Origin: Amoebidium appalachense
Taxonomy: Eukaryota > Ichthyosporea
Reading direction: 5' to 3'
NCBI GenBank assembly: GCA_963693365.1
Contig: CAVNZM010000009.1
Location: forward strand, 8,246,001 to 8,310,000
Length of the DNA stretch: 64,000 nt
Shown here: piece by piece, positions 33,389-49,846 of the stretch
How positions within the stretch are numbered: the stretch's first letter is position 1
Layout of the letters: every line of letters starts with the position of its first letter
Program-made: the position numbers and the translations under genes
The notes under the pieces: model-generated
What the model saw: the letters and a program-made list of their open reading frames with translations, nothing else
The model's database searches: none
What the model was told of the DNA's origin: nothing

Positions 33389-34165
33389 TCACTTTACCCT
33401 CCTCTCTTTCCAAGCCTCGGTATCACTACCGGTAGTGCTGTGCATGCATAGCAGTGACCCTACGTATACATATACCCGGGGGTTTACGCTGTTTACTCGA
33501 GGCAAAGAGAACCAGTCTCAGGTATGGGGGGGGGGGTTTTGCTCGGAATATCCCCTCAGCGGTATATCATGATCACGTACATAGATGTCGGGTGGTGACT
33601 ATATATCAGGGTTTACTTTCTCTACGAGACACCATAAAGACTACCCTGGCGCAACGAATTCTACGACACATGCATATGTTCGAGCGAATATTGAATACGT
33701 ACATAGATAGTCATAGCACCGGCACCGGCACCAGTACCGGTATGACCCTTATGCGTGGTATTACACATGCACATGCCCCACACATATGCATAACACACGG
33801 TATCAGGGCAGTTGACCCTATTTCTTGGGCCATGTGTAGCTGTTTTGTGTGACGATTTTGCATGGCTTGCCAGTGTATATGTATGTGCACGATGATACAT
33901 GCGTATGCATGCCATATGTCACCCGGGCCGATGGCATGATCGATACACTCCGCGCAACGTAGCCACGCAGACCAATATGGGCTCTAGCTGGCTTAGTAAT
34001 ATACAAGTATATTTGTGAATAAAGAATTTTGTTGAAAGGGGTTAATAGTAATAGAGAAAAAGAGAAATAAAACACTACTAACAACCAGGTACGCACTACG
34101 TGGCATGCGCAAATGCGGCGGCTTTGCAGCCTCAAACAGTAGTCACTGTGAGTGCTGTGTCCTTG
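32770..34165. other. Unique intergenic DNA
   Basis: Low repeat content apart from the (TA)n at 33329-33385. Open frames here are short and show no domain. Confidence 0.5.
33329..33385. repeat. (TA)n array
   Basis: About 28 TA units, able to form a cruciform. Confidence 0.95.
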
Positions 34166-34212
34166 CGGCCTCTTCTTCTTCTTCTTTTTTTTTTTTTTTT
34201 TTTTTTTTTTAA
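34165..34212. repeat. (TTC)n and T-run
   Basis: Several TTC units followed by a T-run of about 27. Confidence 0.9.
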
Positions 34213-34696
34213 CGAGTGAGTCGCGCGGCGACGGCTTGAGTATGTGAAATTCCAGCGCTGTGGTTTTAAGCTAGCAGGGGGGTCAATGTCTATACCAATC
34301 TATAGCTAGAAACCTCACCACGGGTACTGTGTTGACGATTCTGCCACCAGCCTAGGACTCGAGAAGAATTTATTGAAAGGTCGTGCACGTGCACCCTAGT
34401 TACTGAACAGTAGATCTCAGGATTTAGCACGAGGGTGTGCACATGATGAATGTTGTCAAGTTCCAAGAAATAAAAGCTCAATACAAAAGCATTGTGAAGG
34501 CCAAACTCTGTTTATATCAAGTTACCGGTCCTGGGCTTTGCAAGAGCACACCACCACACCGCGATAGTATTCTGTCGAATATCAATGGTTGTGTACACCG
34601 TGACAAGAATGTGTCTTAATGAATTCATTCATAATAATCGCTCCCATTCTAGTTTTCTGCGTATACCTCCCGACGACTGCCGGCACCGGCTGGGTA

Positions 34697-34763
<67 letters not shown>

Positions 34764-34849
34764 GATGCTGTGGGGTAGGCAGATGTTATTATTCGGCCGG
34801 GAGGGGAGGGGGGTGGGTGGGGTGGGGGGAGGAATGGCCATGGGGAATA

Positions 34850-34893
<44 letters not shown>

Positions 34894-35412
34894 GGGGAGA
34901 GGGGAGGGGGTTAGGATGATACAGCATGGGAATGGCGAGAGGATCACGGAGAGAAAGGGGTGGGTGGGTGGGTGGGTGGGTGGGCGGGCGGGGGGGATAT
35001 ATGGTGGAGAGAATGCTGAAGATTGGGCCCCTCCCCATGAGAAGGGAAGGATGGGGGGGGTGTGGGGGGGGTGGGGGGAGGGAGAGGGGGGGGTGGGGGG
35101 GGGGGGGGGGGGGGGGGGATTCGTCTTTGAATCTGAGCTGAACTCCAGTGGTCATAATTTAGAACCTTAACGTATTATTCTTAAGGGCAAAGAGGCAGAA
35201 AACGGAAGAGTAGCCCCCCCCCCACCTCCCCCCCCCCCCCCCCCCCCCCCCCGCCCTCCTTCTCCCCCCCACCCACCCACCAACGCAACCTCCCCTCCCC
35301 CCTTCCCCGGGAAAGAAAAGGCACACCTTCATACGTCAGATCAGGCACATCTTTTCGATTCACTGCCTTGCCAATCATACAAAAAAAGGTTTGGTTTCTT
35401 ATTTTTTTTGAA

Positions 35413-36285
<873 letters not shown>

Positions 36286-36646
36286 TTTTTTTTTTGAAAG
36301 AGGGGGGAGGGGGACGGGAGGGAGAATAGGAGGGGGGGGGGGGGAGGGGGCAGAATTCAGGGGGGGGGGGGGGGGGGGAGGGGTTGCTATGTGTGTGTGT
36401 CTGTTTGTGTGCATGTGTGTACAGTGTGTGTGTGTGCGCGCGCGTATGCGTGCGATACTGTGCGTGTCCGTGTGTGTGTGTGCGTGTGTGAGTGCGCTCA
36501 TGTGTGTGTGTGTGTGTGTATCCCTCTGCCTCAAGTCAGTGATGAATGTTTTGTAAATTGCTCTTTTTCGAGACATTTTCCACACCACCGTCCTATGGTG
36601 TATACCTAGCTCACTGCTCAGCAATCAGGGCATCGGTCCACCAATA

Positions 36647-36859
<213 letters not shown>

Positions 36860-37699
36860 CACACACAACATTCGTACATACAACACAAACACACACAACT
36901 CACATGTGCAACACGCACACAGCAGCACGTTCAGACACAGCACATACGCACATGTACATAAGACACATAAGCACACACAACACATCGTAGTGCGGGCCGA
37001 CATCTACACATACTATATGTGAACCGTAAACACGGAGGCACATTCACACGTGCCACACACGCACCCGTATGCAACAGTCTTTTTAGGGACATTGGGAGTG
37101 CGCCTTCTAGGATTTTTTTCTCTTTCAGCAAATTCAATGTGGTGACCAGCAGCCCATAGTATCATCCAGGTGCATTTTTTTCAATGCACAGTTGGAAGGG
37201 GCTGGCCACCCAGTTGGAAGTCTGCTTCGGTTCAACAACACTGTAATACCAATAGTTTGGAAATGCTTGATTGTGGGACTATATATACTTGCCGGCTGCT
37301 CCATCTCTCTGAATAATCGAGTTTTTAAACACAGCATGATGATTAAAACAGCATGGTCACCACGTCGTTGCAATCAGTTATACGTATCAGGTGGGTTTTT
37401 ATTGGTGTTTGCCTTCATTCTTTCATTGTTCCTTTTATAGCCCTTTTTCTAGAATACTTTGTTTATCTATACCCCCCCCCCCCCCCCGGCCTTACACCCC
37501 CCCCCCTCCCCCCCCCCCCCCCCCCCCCGCGACCCCCCCCCCCCCCCCCCCCCAAAGAAAAAAAGAATAGAAAAGAAAAACGGAAAGAAGGGCAGAAAGA
37601 AAGATAGAAAGAAGAAGAAAATCACTGCGTGAATTATCCACCTAGTGGCTCGTGCAGGTAGTTTTTAGTCTACTTCTCGTTCATAGCTCTCCCTGGTTC

Positions 37700-37746
<47 letters not shown>

Positions 37747-37926
37747 ACACCCACCCGCCCACCCACCCGCCCCCCCCCCCCACCCCCTCTCGGCTTCGAA
37801 GCTTCCCCCGGGAAAAAGAAGGAAGGGCTGAGTGTGTGCGCTTGAATGTATTTGCCCGGCTGACACAGCACTGTGTGCATCATTGACTAAGACAATCCCT
37901 GAGGATTGCTGGGTAAGACGGGATCA

Positions 37927-37966
<40 letters not shown>

Positions 37967-38526
37967 TCTTCTTCTCCCTTCCCTGCCCGCCTCTTTCCTC
38001 TGTTTTCTCCCCATTTCTTGTTTGGTTTTAGACACGCCATTGGCCTTTGAGTTCCAAGTGCCGACATTAATTTGAAGCAAGACATGTGCACGCGGCCTTT
38101 GGACAGGCACGCTCAGATGTACGATAGGATCACTCATTGAACAGCTTGGAGAATAAGTACTTACTGAGGCACCCACACGCCATCCTAATAAATTACATAC
38201 GCACATGCATACGCACCCACACACACACGAAAGAAGAAGTGCGACAAACAAAGACAGTCGTGACCGAAGGGTATATAAAATGCTTTCCTGGCCGTTGCAT
38301 GCGTAAAATTTCCTGTAGTTTGGCCGTGGGGGGCTGCCTCATGAACTTCCTATATGGTTCCGCAAATTGAGTTTGTTTAAGGGATACCAGAGCAAGGTTG
38401 CATTATATCAATGCAGCAATCTTCCATTAGGGCTGGTCACCCGAATGAATGCTGATTCTTTGGTGTGTCTGTGTAGCTCGTGGTTTTGAGCCTGGATTGC
38501 GGGACATGCACGTCACATCGGTAAAA

Positions 38527-38576
<50 letters not shown>

Positions 38577-39092
38577 CAAACAAAAAAAACTCACATTCTA
38601 TCTAAATACTCAAAAATCTTTATTAAATGCAAATCGGTGCGGTATTGCACGTTTTCAGCACACATGGCAATTTAAAGTCAACATATATTCAATGCTAATT
38701 GAAACTTTGTGGTCACCTTTGTGATGTGAGATACCAGTGGCCCGTTTGGTGACGATTTGCCCTCTAATCCTGTTTGCTCTTTGGAACCCATGGCCAGTTG
38801 ATTCCCGTGCTCGTTCATTACTACACTTTCCCTGTGCATGCTAAGCAGGTCAGCAATCCCCCCCCCCCCCCCCCCCCTCCCCCCCTCCCCCTCCCCCTCC
38901 CCCCCCCCCCCCGCCTCTCTCTCCCCTCATCCCCTCCCCATGGGGGAAGAAAGCTAGCGGCATTCCTCGCACATCATCCGAAGGCTTCCTGCAAATGGTG
39001 TCACACTAATGTCGATATCTAGTTCTCTTTCGAGTTCCCAACACCAGGCCCCTCTCCCCCCTTGGACCCCCCCCCCCCCCCCCCCCTCCCCC

Positions 39093-39133
<41 letters not shown>

Positions 39134-39670
39134 ATACACACACGCGCGCACACACACACACTCACTCACTCACTCACTCACTCACTCATTCACTCACTCA
39201 TCACACAGCAAACCCCAGAAAGAGGCAAGAAAGCCTCCCTGGTCGTCGCCTTGCCTCCTCTCTCCCCTCCCCCCGCCCCTCCACTCCCCCCTCCTCCACC
39301 AACTCTTCCCCCTCTCAAAACCCTCCCCCTTTACCTCATGATCCACCCTTTCCCTTTCCCCCTGTAACAACCCGGTAAGGGGAGGAGGGGGGGGGGGGAG
39401 GAAGGAGGGGGGAGAGAGACCTGCAGACTGGGAAGATTGGGTTCGTAATGAAAGAAAAACACTGTAGTGCTTCGATGGTTAAGACATAGCCAGGTAAAGA
39501 GATCATCTAACTGCATCCCAGAATGGCAATATATATATTTAGGTTGCTTGACCTAGAAGGGCCCCAATCGCTGCCTAGCTCTTTATCAAATACTGCGGCT
39601 GTCACCAGTTTAACGGCCAAGGTTTGACCAGTTGTCCCCCCCCCCCCCCCCCCCGCCCTCCCCCCCCTCC

Positions 39671-39702
<32 letters not shown>

Positions 39703-40367
39703 CCCCCTCCCCCCACCCACCCCCGGCCTCCCCCCCCACCCACCCCACCCATACCCACCCACCCACCCCCGCCCCTTCCCCTGGTCCACCTCTCTCCCCA
39801 CACACCCGCACACTGTCAGAAGTGAACGCACAAAAATCGTCCCCTAGCAACCCCCCTTCCACTGGCAGGTCTCTAACTTTTTTCTTCCTAACCCTGTTTC
39901 TGAAAAAGGTGAGGTGTGATCCATGACATTGACAACCACGGGAGCATATGCTACCGTTATGGACCTTATACGGAACCCTGTTTGCAGGAAAGCTTTTGCA
40001 ATTTTCTGGGGGGTAACACCGTTACATCACGAGTCACACAGAGCCTGCATCATAGGCAATGAACTGTTTAAAGAGGTTGGTCACCCAGCTGAAAGGCTGC
40101 TCCTGTGGCATCTATATTTAAACCAATCTTTTTTGGAATGATTGTGGGACATGCGTGTGTTCGTTAACGTTGGTTAAGTGCAACCTATGTGAGAAATGGA
40201 TGTTTTAATAAAACACAGCATGCGGATCAGAACACCATGGTCACCACTTCGTTGCGATCAGTTGTTTTTTCCCGTATCAGCTCGGCTTTCACTGAATTTT
40301 TGCTCTCCTTTACTTGCCCGGTTCCCTTTTGAACCCGTTCTCTACGACACTTCATTTATCCATACAG

Positions 40368-40550
<183 letters not shown>

Positions 40551-41860
40551 GAGACCATCCTCCGCCTGAAACAAAAAAAAAAAAAAAAAAAAAGGAAAGG
40601 AAAGAAAAAAAAACGGAAGACGGAAACCAATAGAGAAGCCTGGCAGGGAGTAAAAACCATTTCTCCAGGTGTTTTTCCTATGCAGATGCTCCTGGTGCAT
40701 TATCAGATCTTCTTGTCTTTCCCAGCTCCGGTTTCTTCTTCCACTACCCCTGTCCCCCCCCCCCCCCCCCCCCCCCCCCCTTCCCCTCCCCCCCCCCCCC
40801 GGGCCTCTCCCCTCCCCCCGCTTCCCCCTTCCCTCCCCCCCCCCCCCCCCCCCCCAGGCCCCCTTCCCACTTCCTCCTCCCCAGAGAAGAAAGGGACGAC
40901 ATGCCACCCCCCGTCTTCCCACCCGGCCTCCACTTCCCGGCTCCCTTAGCTGACCCTTCACGCTTTTTTGGAATTTTCTTCTTTGTTTGACAATTATTGC
41001 ATAAATTAACGGCCTTCTGAAGCTTTAGAGTTCCAAACGCTGGAGCCAAACTCATAGATACAAGGCACATAACACGTGAAACAAAGAAGAACTCTTAAAC
41101 AATGTGTAAACGCATGGTCACATCAGGGGCATTCAAAAAACAACACGGAGGTAAAATCCCACTCGTGCACATCCACACAAACACACACACACATACAAGT
41201 ACAAAACTTTTGCGGTAAAAGACAATCCCCGTGACTGTAACATAATACGTCAAGGAAACTGTAAAAGGCTTTTTTTTTGCGAAAAGGACCCCTACGTAGA
41301 CGAAGTGTGGTCGTGGCTGTTGTATGACAGCTTTTATTCCTTAAATATGGTGGTGGTAGATTGTCTCAGTACTTTACTTTGCAGTTCAGAAAATATTTTA
41401 TGGGTGACCAGAGTGATGGTTGCTGAGGCCCTGTTGTTGAACCAATGCAATATTGGTTTTATGGGCTTGGTCACCCAATTGAGTTTTGGTTCACGGTTGT
41501 GTGTGTGTGAAGTCTCGTCTTTAAGGTTTTGATTGTGGGACTTGAACGTCATACAGGTAACAAAAACACCATTTTATATGAATACTCATAGCTTGATACT
41601 GGTTCTGCAAATTGGTGGTTCAGGCACAGTTTTCAAACTGTTACACTGCGTAAGACAAAACATTATATGGCATATGAAACGTCATGGCCATCCCTGTGAT
41701 TTAAGATACTGTTGGCAGATTTTGTGTCAATTTGCTAATTGTTGCTGTTTGCTCTGTTGAGCCCGGTTCATGTATGGCGCCGTGCATTATGTACTGCACT
41801 TCAAATTTCCGGGTTCAGCAACCCCACTCCCTCCCCCCTCGCCCCATCCCGCCCCCACTT

Positions 41861-41891
<31 letters not shown>

Positions 41892-41925
41892 CGGCAAATA
41901 ACAATAATAACTTTGACATGATGAT

Positions 41926-41983
41926 AACAACAACAACAACAACAACAACAACCACAACAACAACAACAACAACAACAATAATA
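41926..41983. repeat. (CAA)n array
   Basis: About 18 CAA units with AAT at the end. Confidence 0.95.
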
Positions 41984-42102
41984 ATAGTAATAATAGTGAT
42001 ATAGAAAGAAAGCTTTCCTCCTTTTCCATCCGGAGGCATCCCACAAGTGGTACCATGTCATCTAGTTCTCTTTCCCAACTCGAGCCGTTTCTTCTCGATA
42101 TC

Positions 42103-42139
<37 letters not shown>

Positions 42140-42779
42140 CCCCCCCCCCCCCCCCCCCCCCTTCCTCTTCGCCCCGAAAAGAAGAGAGCGCTGTGGGAGG
42201 TAAGAGATCTACAGTTTCCCACCTTCTTCGTCCTGCTCACTCCTTCTGTCCCCCCCCTCCCCCCCCCCCCCCCCCCCCCCCCCCAACTCCTTTCCCTAAA
42301 ACCCTCCCTTTACCCCCTCAAACCAGTGGGGGTGGGTGGGTGAGGGTGGAGTGGGGGGGGGGGGGGGGGAAGGGGGGGGGGGGGGGGGGCAGGCAGGCCG
42401 GGGAGTCATAACATTAAAGAAAGATACTTAATTTGGTTTCGTCTAACTGCATTCCAAAGCTTCAGTATTCAGGCCAATATCTTAAAGGACCCTATGCCTG
42501 AACCGGTATTGAACTGAGATTATCGCCAGCGTAACGTCCAAGTTTTGGGACAATGACTCCCCCCCCCCCCCCCCCCCCCACAAACCCCCCCCCCCCCCCC
42601 CCCCCCTTCCCCCAAACACATGCACACATACTTACGCATACACACACACACACCCGACCCCCACCCCCAGGAGGAGTTACAAGCACATGCACGCCGTTCC
42701 ATTTTACAATACCAGGCAGCTGCTTTCTGTACCACAGTCTTGCCAATCTTAGAAAAACACAGTGCTTAGTTTTATTGCT

Positions 42780-43330
42780 TTTCTTAACTCCCTCCCTCCC
42801 TCTTTCCCTTCTTCCCTCCCTTCTTCCCTCCCTTCCTCCCTCCCTAGCTCGCTCGCCCTCTTCCTTCCTCCCTCTCCTCCCTCCAGTGCTTTGTTTTTTT
42901 TTTTGGTTTGTTTTTCTTTTCTCCCACCCTCCCGCTTTCTCTCTTCCCTTCCTCCCTTCCCTGTCCCCTCCAACCATCCATCCCTCCCTCCTCCCCCTCC
43001 TTCCGGCTTCCCCCCCTCTCTCTTTCTTTCTGGCTCTCTCTCTCTTTCTCAATCCGATCGCTCTCTCTCTCTCTCCCCGCTTCCCCTCTCCCCCCCCCTC
43101 CCCCCTCCCCCCCCCCCCCCCCCCCCTTCCTCCCCTTCTCTCTTCCTTTACCCCTCCCTCCCTTTCCCTCCCCCTGCCCGGTTCTCTCACGCTCTCTTCT
43201 TTTCTTTTTCTTTTCTTTTCTTTTCTTTGTCTTTTTTTGTTTCTCGGGGGAGGGGGAGGGGGGGGGGGGGGGGGGGGAGCTCGGGGGCGGGGGGGGGGGG
43301 GGGAGGGGAGGGGAGGGGGGGGCTTCAGCA
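42780..43330. repeat. CT-rich tract then G-run
   Basis: Pyrimidine-rich 42780-43235 followed by a purine G/A tract 43244-43322; the same order is seen around 45715-46045. Confidence 0.9.
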
Positions 43331-43802
43331 TTGAGAGGGGGGGATTTTCCCTTCCGATTCGATGGTATAAACTGTTTGATGGATTTTTGTCCCACAATCA
43401 TGCATTAGAACTTCGGTTTTTGCTAATGAGTCAGATCTGTGTACATGCAGGTGGCGACCTGTGCCTACATTTGGGAACACCCAAAAGGTCATGAGGAGGG
43501 CTGTGAGTAAGCGTTTTGCTTTTTCTGTGCAATGAAGGTCGCCCCCTTCGAACATTGCTTAAGTATACATCAATACAACAACTTTTTGGGAGCCGAAGTC
43601 TTGAGTCGATGAGAAAAAAATACATCATTCATGTTTAACTCATAAACGTCGTAAGGTTTTGACGGCTACAATCAATCTAATGACGACACCCACATTATTA
43701 TCCATGCCCCCCTGCCCTTCCCTTCCTACCTGCCCCCCTTACAACCCTTCACCTCCACGTGCCGTTTATTCCTCCCACCTCCTTCCTCCCATCCCCCCCC
43801 TC

Positions 43803-43833
<31 letters not shown>

Positions 43834-44050
43834 CACCACCACCACAAAAAAAAATATAAAAAAATAAATAAGAGCCGAGAAAGAAATGACTGGAAAACAA
43901 AAGAAAGAAAGGACGAAAGAAAGAACAAAAGAGAGTAGGAAACGTCTTTGAATTTTCCACCTGGAGGCTCCTGCCCGCCTGCAGGTGGTTTTTTCCTCAG
44001 TCTTCTGCTGTTTCTCGAGTCGGACTTTGGGGCCTTCCCTCCAACACCTT

Positions 44051-44083
<33 letters not shown>

Positions 44084-44100
44084 CTGGGGGTGGCTGGGAG

Positions 44101-44460
44101 GGGCCCACGACCAGAACGCGGCTGGCGGTGGCACGCGAATTTTATGTGCGGTATGTGATGACGGACACTGAGCTTGAGTTCGCACGGGACATGGTCATAT
44201 ACGAGCTGGCCGACCGGTTGAAAGGTGTCGAGGAGACGCTCACCAAGGTCGGGCGCATCGACGTGCTCGGACCACCAGATCGTCCAGGTCGAGCAGCTGG
44301 CGGACTGGAAGATGGCCATGGCGAACGTGCTGGCCAACCACCACTTCCACCCCGACAAGGAAATGCGCGTGCACCTGTTCACCCACGGCCGCCCCGTGCC
44401 CGCCGAAACCATCGACCACGCCATGAAGATCATGGACAAGCACGAGCCCCCCTTCCGTCC
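44101..44460 (+). pseudogene. GC-rich coding-like island with one-base frame break, unrecognised
   Basis: Two plus-strand frames read like protein and abut: 44101-44268 (with EFYVRYVMTDTELEFARDMV and YELADRLKGVEETLTKV) and, one base later, 44270-44450 (with QVEQLADWKMAMANVLANHH and MRVHLFTHGRPVPAE). An extra base at about 44269 separates them. Third codon positions are almost all G or C in the second half, unlike the BCAS3, PRL and PHD-HMG exons. It is bounded by a C-run on the left and C/G runs on the right, and the repeat modules around it lack it elsewhere. No family recognised. It could be a captured or foreign gene fragment, one exon of an unseen gene, or a contaminant. Confidence 0.45.
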
Positions 44461-44580
44461 CCCCTCCCTCCTCTCCACCCCCCTTGCCCCCCCCCCCCCC
44501 CCCCCCCCCCCCTCCTTTCCCTCAAACCCTGGGCCTTTCCCCCTTTATAATTCGGGTGGGTGGGTTGGGGGGGGGGGGGG

Positions 44581-44627
<47 letters not shown>

Positions 44628-45374
44628 AGGCTGGCTGGGGAGAAGGGGGTCATAAAATGAAAGAAAGACATGTAGTCTGGTGGCAAAGACATGTCCAGGT
44701 GATTAGTTCATCTAACTGCATACCAAAGTTGCTGTATTCAGGCTAATATATCTTAACCTGTTCAGTTCCGTAAATCTCACGAGATCGACATCGAGTTAGC
44801 CGGAACCGACATCAGCAAGTTTTTGCCCTAGTGTGAGCATGAAGTTGTTAAGAACCAGCCAAATAGAAGCTACACGAGAGTAAAATATACAGTTTTCTTT
44901 CGTATTATGCAAAAAAAACATTCTACTTTATTCTAATAATGATACTTTGTATATGGTGCAACTACGAAGGGTGCTTGCCGGCTTGACGACATCCAAATGC
45001 TGTCAATGCCAACTTGTGATTGGACCAATATGAAATGGCAAAATATGATTGGTCGGCTCTGTCGACATTTCATGTCAGCTCCAACTTTTCTCCAAAATCT
45101 CGAAGGTGGCTTCAGAAACAGTTACAAAAGTATGCGAATGATATTTTGCCCACACCAGCTTAGAAACATAGGTAGGTAAGACACATACCTGTCGATATTT
45201 ACAATTTATTTGGGGTTTTTATAGTGATTTTGAGCGGCAATAGAGTTGTTTAGGTCCCAACCGGGAGCCGGTAGATTCAATTAGTCCGGTCCTAAGAGGT
45301 TAAAGGACCCCATTCCTACACCGATATTTAACTGCGGTTATCACCAACGTAACGTCCAAGTTTTGGGCACCCAA

Positions 45375-45407
<33 letters not shown>

Positions 45408-45714
45408 AAAAAAAGACCCCCCCCCCCACCCCCCCCCCCCCCCCCCCCCAAAAAAAAGACCCCCCTCCCCCCTCCCCCTCCTCCGGAAGGAGAGGGGAGG
45501 GGGGGGGGGGGGGCTGTAAGGAATACAATATACAAACTTGAGGGAAAGTAAAGCGGCACAATATAAGAACTTGAACATGAGAGGCCATACTCTAGGAACC
45601 TGAGAATTGTAATCGGGGCAGAAAGCGGAAAAGCCAGAAACCCCCCCCCCCCCCCCCCCAGCTGTTTTCTGTTCACCGCCTTGCCAAAGAAAAACACAAT
45701 GGTTATTTTCGTTA

Positions 45715-46045
<331 letters not shown>

Positions 46046-46479
46046 CCAGTGTAGAAAAAGGTTTTTTCCCTTCTTCTTGTGATTTTGTAGTTTAAGCTGT
46101 TTCGAGTGATTTTGGTCCCACAAAATATTGGAACTACAGCCTTCTCCTAATGTCGTTAGATCTGTATATGTGCAGTTGGCGACCTTTTCGCACTTAAAAT
46201 TGCATGTGTGAATGCCCGTGCATTCGAGCTCAGCCTGTGTACAAAAGTAACAAACCCTTTGATTCACAGAGAGTTTGCGTACTGCGGCTCTGTACAACCA
46301 GGTCGCCCCCCACGAACGTTGCTGTAGTAGATAATGATGCAACACTAGCTGGCAGCTCAAGTGCAATGACAGACTCATTGAGAAATACCCAGCAGCTGTG
46401 GATACAGTTTATTTGTGTGTAGTATAGTAAATCAATTTGGCGACGCTCAGTTTGAAGTGACAGCTTGCTTCCCTTTCCT

Positions 46480-47010
46480 TTATCCCCCCCCCTCCTCATA
46501 CACCCCTTTGCCTCCCAATGTCGTCCCCCTCCCCCCTCTCCCCATCCACCCCTCCTCCCCTCCCATCAGCCTGGCTTCCCTCTCCCACTCCTCCATCGTC
46601 CCTCCTCCCTCCTCCCCCCATCCCCCCCCCCCTCCCCGCCCCAACCCGACCCCCCCCCCCCCCCCCCCTCCCCCCCCCCCCCCCCCCCTTCCTCCTACAA
46701 AACAGGCACAAGTGCACACAAACCATCTACTCGCAGCCCCGTTCCACTGCTCCCTCTCGTTTTCCCTGCTCCTCACTTACCCCTCATTCCCTCATCCCCT
46801 CCCTTGCATATACCCCTTAATTTCTCTCCTTTTCTTCCACTTTCCCACCCTCCCCCCAACTCCCCCCCCCTCCCCCTCCCCGGGCCCCCTCCTCCCCCCT
46901 TCCCCTCCCCCCCCCCTCCCCCCCTCTCTTCCTATCCCCCCCACAGAACACTAACAGAACGGGTGGAGATTGGGGGGGGGGGGGGGGGGGGGGGGGAGGG
47001 GAGGAATAAA
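46480..47010. repeat. C-rich low-complexity tract
   Basis: CCCT/CCCA-rich DNA with a G-run at 46973-46996. Confidence 0.85.
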
Positions 47011-47412
47011 GCCCTTTCCCCCACCCAAAACACACATTATAGCGAATCACACACATGCAGCCCCAATGTCTTACTGTTGCTGTGCATGTGGTGTGTGTGT
47101 GTCTGTCTAATGTATATGTGAATATATGTGTACACGTGCGGGTGCAAGTGCGTTTATGTATCTCATGTGCATGTTGGAGCTTCAGTGTAAGAGTGAAGAT
47201 GTTGCATCAACTTCTACTCACTCGAGGAGTCAGTGGCCAGATCTTTCACCACTCAAATTTCATGGAGAAGACTAAATCTTGATTGCGATAAAAACAAGGC
47301 GAGCACGGAAAACCTGAACGAATTTCAAACTACAGCACCAGCTGTGTAGTCCTCGGTAGTTTAAGGTGTGCTCGAAAGAATCATTGTCATTCCACGTTTT
47401 TCGGAACCCCCG

Positions 47413-47453
<41 letters not shown>

Positions 47454-47684
47454 TGACCTCCCCCTCACTCTTCCTTACTATCCTCCTTCCTTCAGCACAC
47501 GAATCCACGAATGCAAGCAGCGTTAGCCACATTCTTAGTGAGATGAGTGTGTGTGCAATGGTTTGGCCACCCTGTGTGTTAACTCGCTCATTTTGTGGGT
47601 GCATTAATGTGATTCACATGTACAAGGTGATTGTGTGAGCGGGTGATTGGCTATGGTGGCTAAGGGCGAAATGGGTGAGTTGAT

Positions 47685-47686
47685 TA

Positions 47687-47760
<74 letters not shown>

Positions 47761-47873
47761 TGTGTACATATGCTGTGCTTGTGCGACGGTGCGTGCACCT
47801 GTGCATCCACTTGTGCCGGTGTGCTTGCGTGTGCGTGTAAAAAAGCAGTGTGTTTGTGTGTCCCTGTGGGTGT

Positions 47874-47917
<44 letters not shown>

Positions 47918-48010
47918 CTATATGTGTGTGTATGCGTGTGTGTTTATGCCTGTGTGCATGTGCGTGTGAGTGTGTGTACGTGACGCATGTGTGTGTGTGT
48001 GAGCGTGCGA
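47685..48010. repeat. (TG)n array
   Basis: Pure TG at 47688-47759, degenerate TG/CG to about 48003. Confidence 0.95.
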
Positions 48011-48239
48011 ACATGTGTGTTTCTTGGCTTCTTCGCTTTACGCAGATTTTTTGTGGGCCGCACAGTGTCCCATCTGTTTTTTTTCGAGTCAGCTACATGC
48101 TTGATTGTGTCTGCAAGTTCGAAGGAGTGAAAAAGTCTCTGCATATGATCCATACCTTGCCGCTATGTAGTTGGGTGGAAGTTCTGGTGGCCTTGCACAA
48201 GGACACAGCCTCACGTGCGTGGTGCACGAACATCCCTCC

Positions 48240-48960
<721 letters not shown>

Positions 48961-49752
48961 CCGAGGCATTATACCGCTCCTTGGGGGACGACCACACACT
49001 CACCCTGCCCATGAAAGGTTCCTAATCGGCTTTTCCATGGAGCACATAAAGCCTCAAAGGAGACTGACGGTAGCTGTGGATTCATATTCGGACCGTATTT
49101 CATAGATTCGACCCCACATTCAAGTTCTCGAATTTTTGGGTTTGACAAGGAGCAAGATCCGTGTGCATGCATATGATGCATATGGCCAACTGCATGCAGG
49201 TGGCCACCTGTGCGCACTGCATGTGGTGTGGGAAACCCCTTGTGCAGTTCTGAAAACTCTGTTCAGATGCCAGTGGATGTGAGTTTGTGTCCTGCGGCTC
49301 TGAGCATGTGCTACCAAGGTCGCCCCTAACAAACCTGCTGAAGCATATGGCAATATAAATGCCATTTGAAACCGTCGTGGCAGCCATGGACTTCATTGAG
49401 AAACGTTTTCGTCATGTATTTTTAATTCATACTCTGTATATAACTCAGCGCCAAGGTTATGTTTATCTACGTCAATCAACTTTGAATAAGGATTGATAAA
49501 TAGTTTGATAACTTTTAAAATCACGTATGACCCCATCTTTTTTCATTTGTTCCTGCCCCCCCCCCCCCCCCCCCCCCCCCCTTCTCCCCCTCCCCCCCCC
49601 TTCAGGTGCCCCAAATCTTTCCAACCCACCCCTTCCCTTCACATCACAGAAAGCAAGCACACAAACAAACCATCGATTAGCAACCACATAAGGCTTTGTT
49701 CGTTTCGTTTTCTTAGCATAACCCGCCTACCTCCCCGGCCTCCCCTCACCCG

Positions 49753-49754
<2 letters not shown>

Positions 49755-49809
<55 letters not shown>

Positions 49810-49815
49810 CCCCCT

Positions 49816-49843
<28 letters not shown>
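49755..49843. repeat. C-run of about 85 with two T's
   Basis: Lies between two diverged copies of a roughly 130-base unit (49620-49740 and 49860-49990). Confidence 0.92.

Positions 49844-49846
<3 letters not shown>

Noticed and set aside
44240-44443. Minus-strand open frame opposite the GC-rich island
   Set aside because: A shadow of the plus-strand coding-like sequence; its Val/His/Gly-rich composition is typical of antisense frames.
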